Assembly (NCBI GenBank): GCA_907165065.1
Contig: OU015525.1
Span: 48,285,037-48,349,036, forward strand
Reading direction: 5' to 3'
DNA: 64,000 nucleotides
Source of the DNA: Caprimulgus europaeus
Lineage: Eukaryota > Chordata > Aves > Caprimulgiformes > Caprimulgidae
Positions 60,435-64,000 of the stretch are shown in pieces. The notes beneath the pieces are model-generated. The model was not told the DNA's origin. It did not search any database and saw only the letters and a list, made by a program, of their open reading frames with translations. The position numbers and the translations under genes are program-made. How positions within the stretch are numbered: position 1 is the stretch's first letter; each line of letters opens with the position of its first letter.

Positions 60435-63400
60435 TCCTTTGTTGCTAGGACTTGTAGCAGTCACATCACATGAATTGGCAGATCTGTGTATTTAAGGGAT
60501 TTTACACTCTAATTAAATGAAGTAGTAGTCTTTTGCCTTTTGAAATTAAACCTTTTTTTTGTTCTGCTACATAGTTAGGGAACAAACATGCTGTCAAAAC
60601 GCTTAATGTATCCAACTATTTGAACATAAGAAACAGCATCAAGCTGTTATTTGTTCTGTTGGAGTGTACTCATATTTCCAATCTGAATCTTTTGTACCTG
60701 GTGATCTTAATTATATTCCAGCTGGAAGTAGTTTAACATTAAAAGGAATTACAGCAGATTAATCTGTAAACCTGCACAAATATCACATTCCTTTGTAAGG
60801 AGGTAAGCAGGGCATAGTGTGCATAATTACGTGTTGTTCTCTGTGTAGGTTGTGTGTGTAAGGCTGAGGAGTCAGTGTTGCAGTTCCTCATGACAGCATC
60901 AATTATGGCATGCTTTCATGTCTTGCAGTGGCCAGTTACCTTAGAAAACATACATTATTCCTCTCAGTAAGGTAGTCTTCCTTATAATAAGAGCAAGCAA
61001 GCAAAAAAAAAAAGTGAAAAACACGACTTGCCCTGGAAACTGGAATTTATATGCTAACTACTCTATGAAAATACAGAGAAATCTTTCAAAGAATGTTTGC
61101 TGGGTTTTTTTTTTTTTCTAGATTGATATAGCTTGAGTTCAACCCAAGAAGTCTATTTATCTCAGCCACACAACTATCCATCACACTTTTTGCAACTGGA
61201 GAGACAAAAGAAAAGCACTAAAAATTACTTGGGAGAGGTCTGCTTCTCCAGTCCTGATTCAAAAACATCGCTGGAATCCAGTTGCACCAGTTTAGCCTCA
61301 GTTAGAGCAGCAGGAGAGCAGAGCCTCAGCAAATAAGAACCATAGTTTGTACTGGTAAATAAATCTTTTGATTCAAAGTATTAGTGAAGTGCAGTTGCCT
61401 ATGATTAAAGCCTTTTGATTTTCTTGTGTTTTCAAGGCTGGTCCAATGGCATTATTGAGCTCATTTAGGAGGAGTTTGCCAGATGTCAGGTAGAAAAAAG
61501 AAGTTTCAAGAGAAATCTAGGTGAAGAGCAAGCAATTCACATGCAGTCCGAGTTGATGTGTCTCTTAGACTACACCGTCTGTGTGCTGGGCAGCTTCCAT
61601 ATAAATTTCCAAACATCAGTAAATTTCCCAGTTGGTTTGATGTTCATGCATTCATTCATCTTGCATAAGGGGCTAACTCATTGCAGTGGCTCTGGAAAAA
61701 CTGTCATAAATTTTAAATTTAGCATGTGTAGGTCTACCGGTAATGAAACTTCTGACAAGTCTCAAGAATTACCTGCATTTCATGAGACTAATGCAGGTGG
61801 TGCCTGTGGGACTGGCTGACATATTTTGACAGTTCTGGTTTTGTCAGTGTCCCATCACCTCATGTCCTTTGGATTTGGAGCACTCTCTCTAGTGGAGCTT
61901 CTTGAATCCCTCTAGTGAATGCCAATGGTCACAAGTGATCACAAGGCACCTAAACAGCAATAACCTTCTTGAAATTGAGAATGCCATAAATAAAACATAG
62001 ATTAGTGACTACTCATTGTAAGAGAATTCTGGGGATTTTTTTTTTTTTTAAGAAAAAGCAGGACAAACAAAATTCTGGCTACTTTCAAGGACAAAGCATC
62101 CTATTGCCCATCAGCCATCAGCTGAAAACAGAACCCCCTTTCAGCACTCTAGATGTTGTTCATGTTTTTTCAGTGCTTTTTGTAGCTTTTGTCCTAAAGC
62201 TAAAGTGCAGTACACACCAGGAGTTTGCAGGCTTCCCCATATAATGGTGCCAATGTACTTTCACCCTAATTTGCAGCACCTCTGTTATTACAGACCTTGG
62301 TTTCTTCTGAGCACAACTGCTGACTCTGCCAAATTCACACAGTTGTTCTGTGATGAGGACAAGAATCATCTAGTGAATAAGTGGAGAACACAGTATTCAA
62401 TTTGCTGATGACCTTGAATTTGATCTCTCTTCTATCCTTAACAGCTTAGTCAATCTCTGTCCTGTTTAACCCATATCGTCATTACTGGTATATCATACAG
62501 ACACTTCTGCAACTACCTTGTCCTCGATACTGTAGTATTTAAATTGCCAAAAGACAAAAGAAAGAACTAAGAGTGAACAAGGAAAGAACTACCATAAATT
62601 CTTCTTCACCTTTTCCTTAGCAGTGTCAGGAATGGCCACAAAGGTCTTTCCCAGCCTTTCTGTTCATTTTTTATACTTGTCTGAGGTAGAAACCCCAAGT
62701 TTGATTGATAATGCAATTTGCATCTCAAGGCATCACTGGAAATACAATGGCATGAAAGGCTACTCTGGTGGAGCACACTTTTTCCCCAGGGCTGACTTTA
62801 GAAACTCATTGATGTCACTTCCTTCCTCAGTCAGCAAGTGAATTTTCACTAATTCTCAAGACCAGCTGTCCATGCTGTCAACAGAAAGTTATTAAAATTC
62901 CTTTAAAGTGAATCAAAATAGCCTTAAAACAAATGTACTGGGAAACAGGAAAGCATCAGTATTCAAAGTCCACAAACCTTTGAGCAAAATAGTGTTGATC
63001 TAACCAGAGATTTCAAACACACTGTTTTCTTATCAACTTGTGTATCATTAGAGAATGCTAAAAACACATACTCCTTTAATCTTCTATTACTAACAATCTA
63101 TTTGGTTAAAATATTAGTTACAAGAATAAATTATGTTTCTCCCAAATATGAACTCAGTAAACATGGGAATGCCTTTTAAGAAGTCTCCTTTAAATGATAG
63201 TTGTGATTTTTTTTAGCCAAAACATAATTTTTATATTTAGCAAATAAATAAAAAACACCAATGCAAGCATGCAGAAAATAATTATCATAAGAAACAATCT
63301 CATAGTATAGCCTAAAGTGATTATCTTTATCTGAATTATCTATAATGCTTTAATTGAGGAGTATTCTCAGGGACGAGTAGGGAAGACCATTTTCCTTTAG

Positions 63401-64000
63401 TTAATAGAGTCATTTTATTGTGTTTTAACACTTAAAATATTTTCACTTCATTTTTAAAATTCTATCTTGCGCCACACATATCAGAACCAAAGTTCTGTTA
63501 AAATGGAGTGTCATTTCCAGTGCTGGAGGTGGCAGCCACCCATGCTAGCCAGGCTACACTGACAGTTAATAGTGATACTGACAGGTTGTAAACAGTGTCC
63601 TATCATTATTACTTAAAAAAACCCCTCTGGATACATGTAGCCTAGCTGGATAGATAAGTGTGAAATTCCTGACTTTCCCCAATACATGTGGATGGTCTCC
63701 AGTAGCAAATGGAGGGTAATTGATACCAGCTGCCCTTTTGAGAACTAGTGCATGGGAACAGTAAATGAGGCAAAATTACTGTCCCTTTTGATCTAAAAGG
63801 AAAGAATAGGTTTGAGGTGTCATTGCTGCTGGGATCCCAGGTGGCTGTAGAAAAGCAATGTTCTGTCTAGACTTTGATCATGTCTTCAGGAGCACACTGA
63901 AGGACACTGTAGAAGAAGGCCAGAATAAAGAAGCAGGACCATAATTCAGCTTGCCACTTTGTGTACATTATCAGGATAGAATTTCTCCCTTGAGCCAGCT

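Larger units (their letters stand above)
56014..64000. other. Non-coding AT-rich DNA
   Basis: No gene or transposon recognised in the last 8 kb. The block holds A and T tracts (60412-60434, 61105-61117, 62036-62049) and one candidate exon with good splice signals at 57005-57048. A 115-codon minus-strand frame (57621 to 57274) looks less low-complexity than most but matches nothing known to me. Confidence 0.6.

Noticed and set aside
61541-61819. SGSGKT string suggesting a P-loop
   Set aside because: The Walker A pattern needs Gly five residues before the GK pair. Here that residue is His, and no other nucleotide-binding motif follows.
1-64000. tRNA, rRNA, known microRNA hairpins or CRISPR arrays
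   Set aside because: I looked for tRNA box motifs, a few well-known microRNA seeds and regularly spaced repeats and saw none that hold up. Weaker or unfamiliar RNA genes would need a covariance-model search.

Overview
The window looks like AT-rich, gene-poor DNA from a bird, either intergenic or inside a very large intron. The taxonomic signal comes from the repeats. There are five fragments of the CR1 LINE, which dominates avian genomes. Several end in the CR1-type 3' octamer tail (ATTCTATG/ATTCTGTG-like) instead of poly(A). There is also one highly decayed older relative (CR1/L3-like) of the kind shared by birds, crocodilians and turtles, and one avian endogenous-retrovirus solo LTR. Repeat density is low, microsatellites are short, and there are no SINE-rich stretches or L1/Alu-like elements. 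Nothing looks bacterial or viral-genomic: no operons, no dense ORFs, no RNA genes and no CRISPR array.

Layout. 1-4.1 kb: single-copy AT-rich DNA with a G-run cluster. 4.1-4.8 kb: internal piece of a CR1 element (end of ORF1, start of the ORF2 endonuclease), + strand. 4.8-15.7 kb: non-coding with simple repeats. 15.7-16.1 kb: CR1 3' end, +. 16.1-33.7 kb: non-coding, including the longest homopolymer (39 T) near 27.4 kb. 33.66-33.81 kb: short CR1 3' end, +. 35.59-36.19 kb: complete solo LTR, minus strand, flanked by the 5-bp duplication TCAGC. 40.04-40.69 kb: CR1 3' portion, minus strand, still showing the end of the reverse-transcriptase ORF. 51.64-52.81 kb: ancient CR1/L3-like element, minus strand, from reverse-transcriptase palm motif A to the 3' end. 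55.81-56.01 kb: CR1 3' end, +. 56-64 kb: non-coding.

No protein-coding gene can be supported with confidence. All open frames outside the repeats are short and unlike any family I recognise. A few short intervals have a good 3' splice site, one open frame and a good 5' splice site. They are listed as low-confidence candidate exons, because such combinations also occur by chance in 64 kb. I found no convincing novel biological system. The best-supported observations are the solo LTR with its duplication, the ancient LINE copy, and a CR1 piece that lacks its 3' end.
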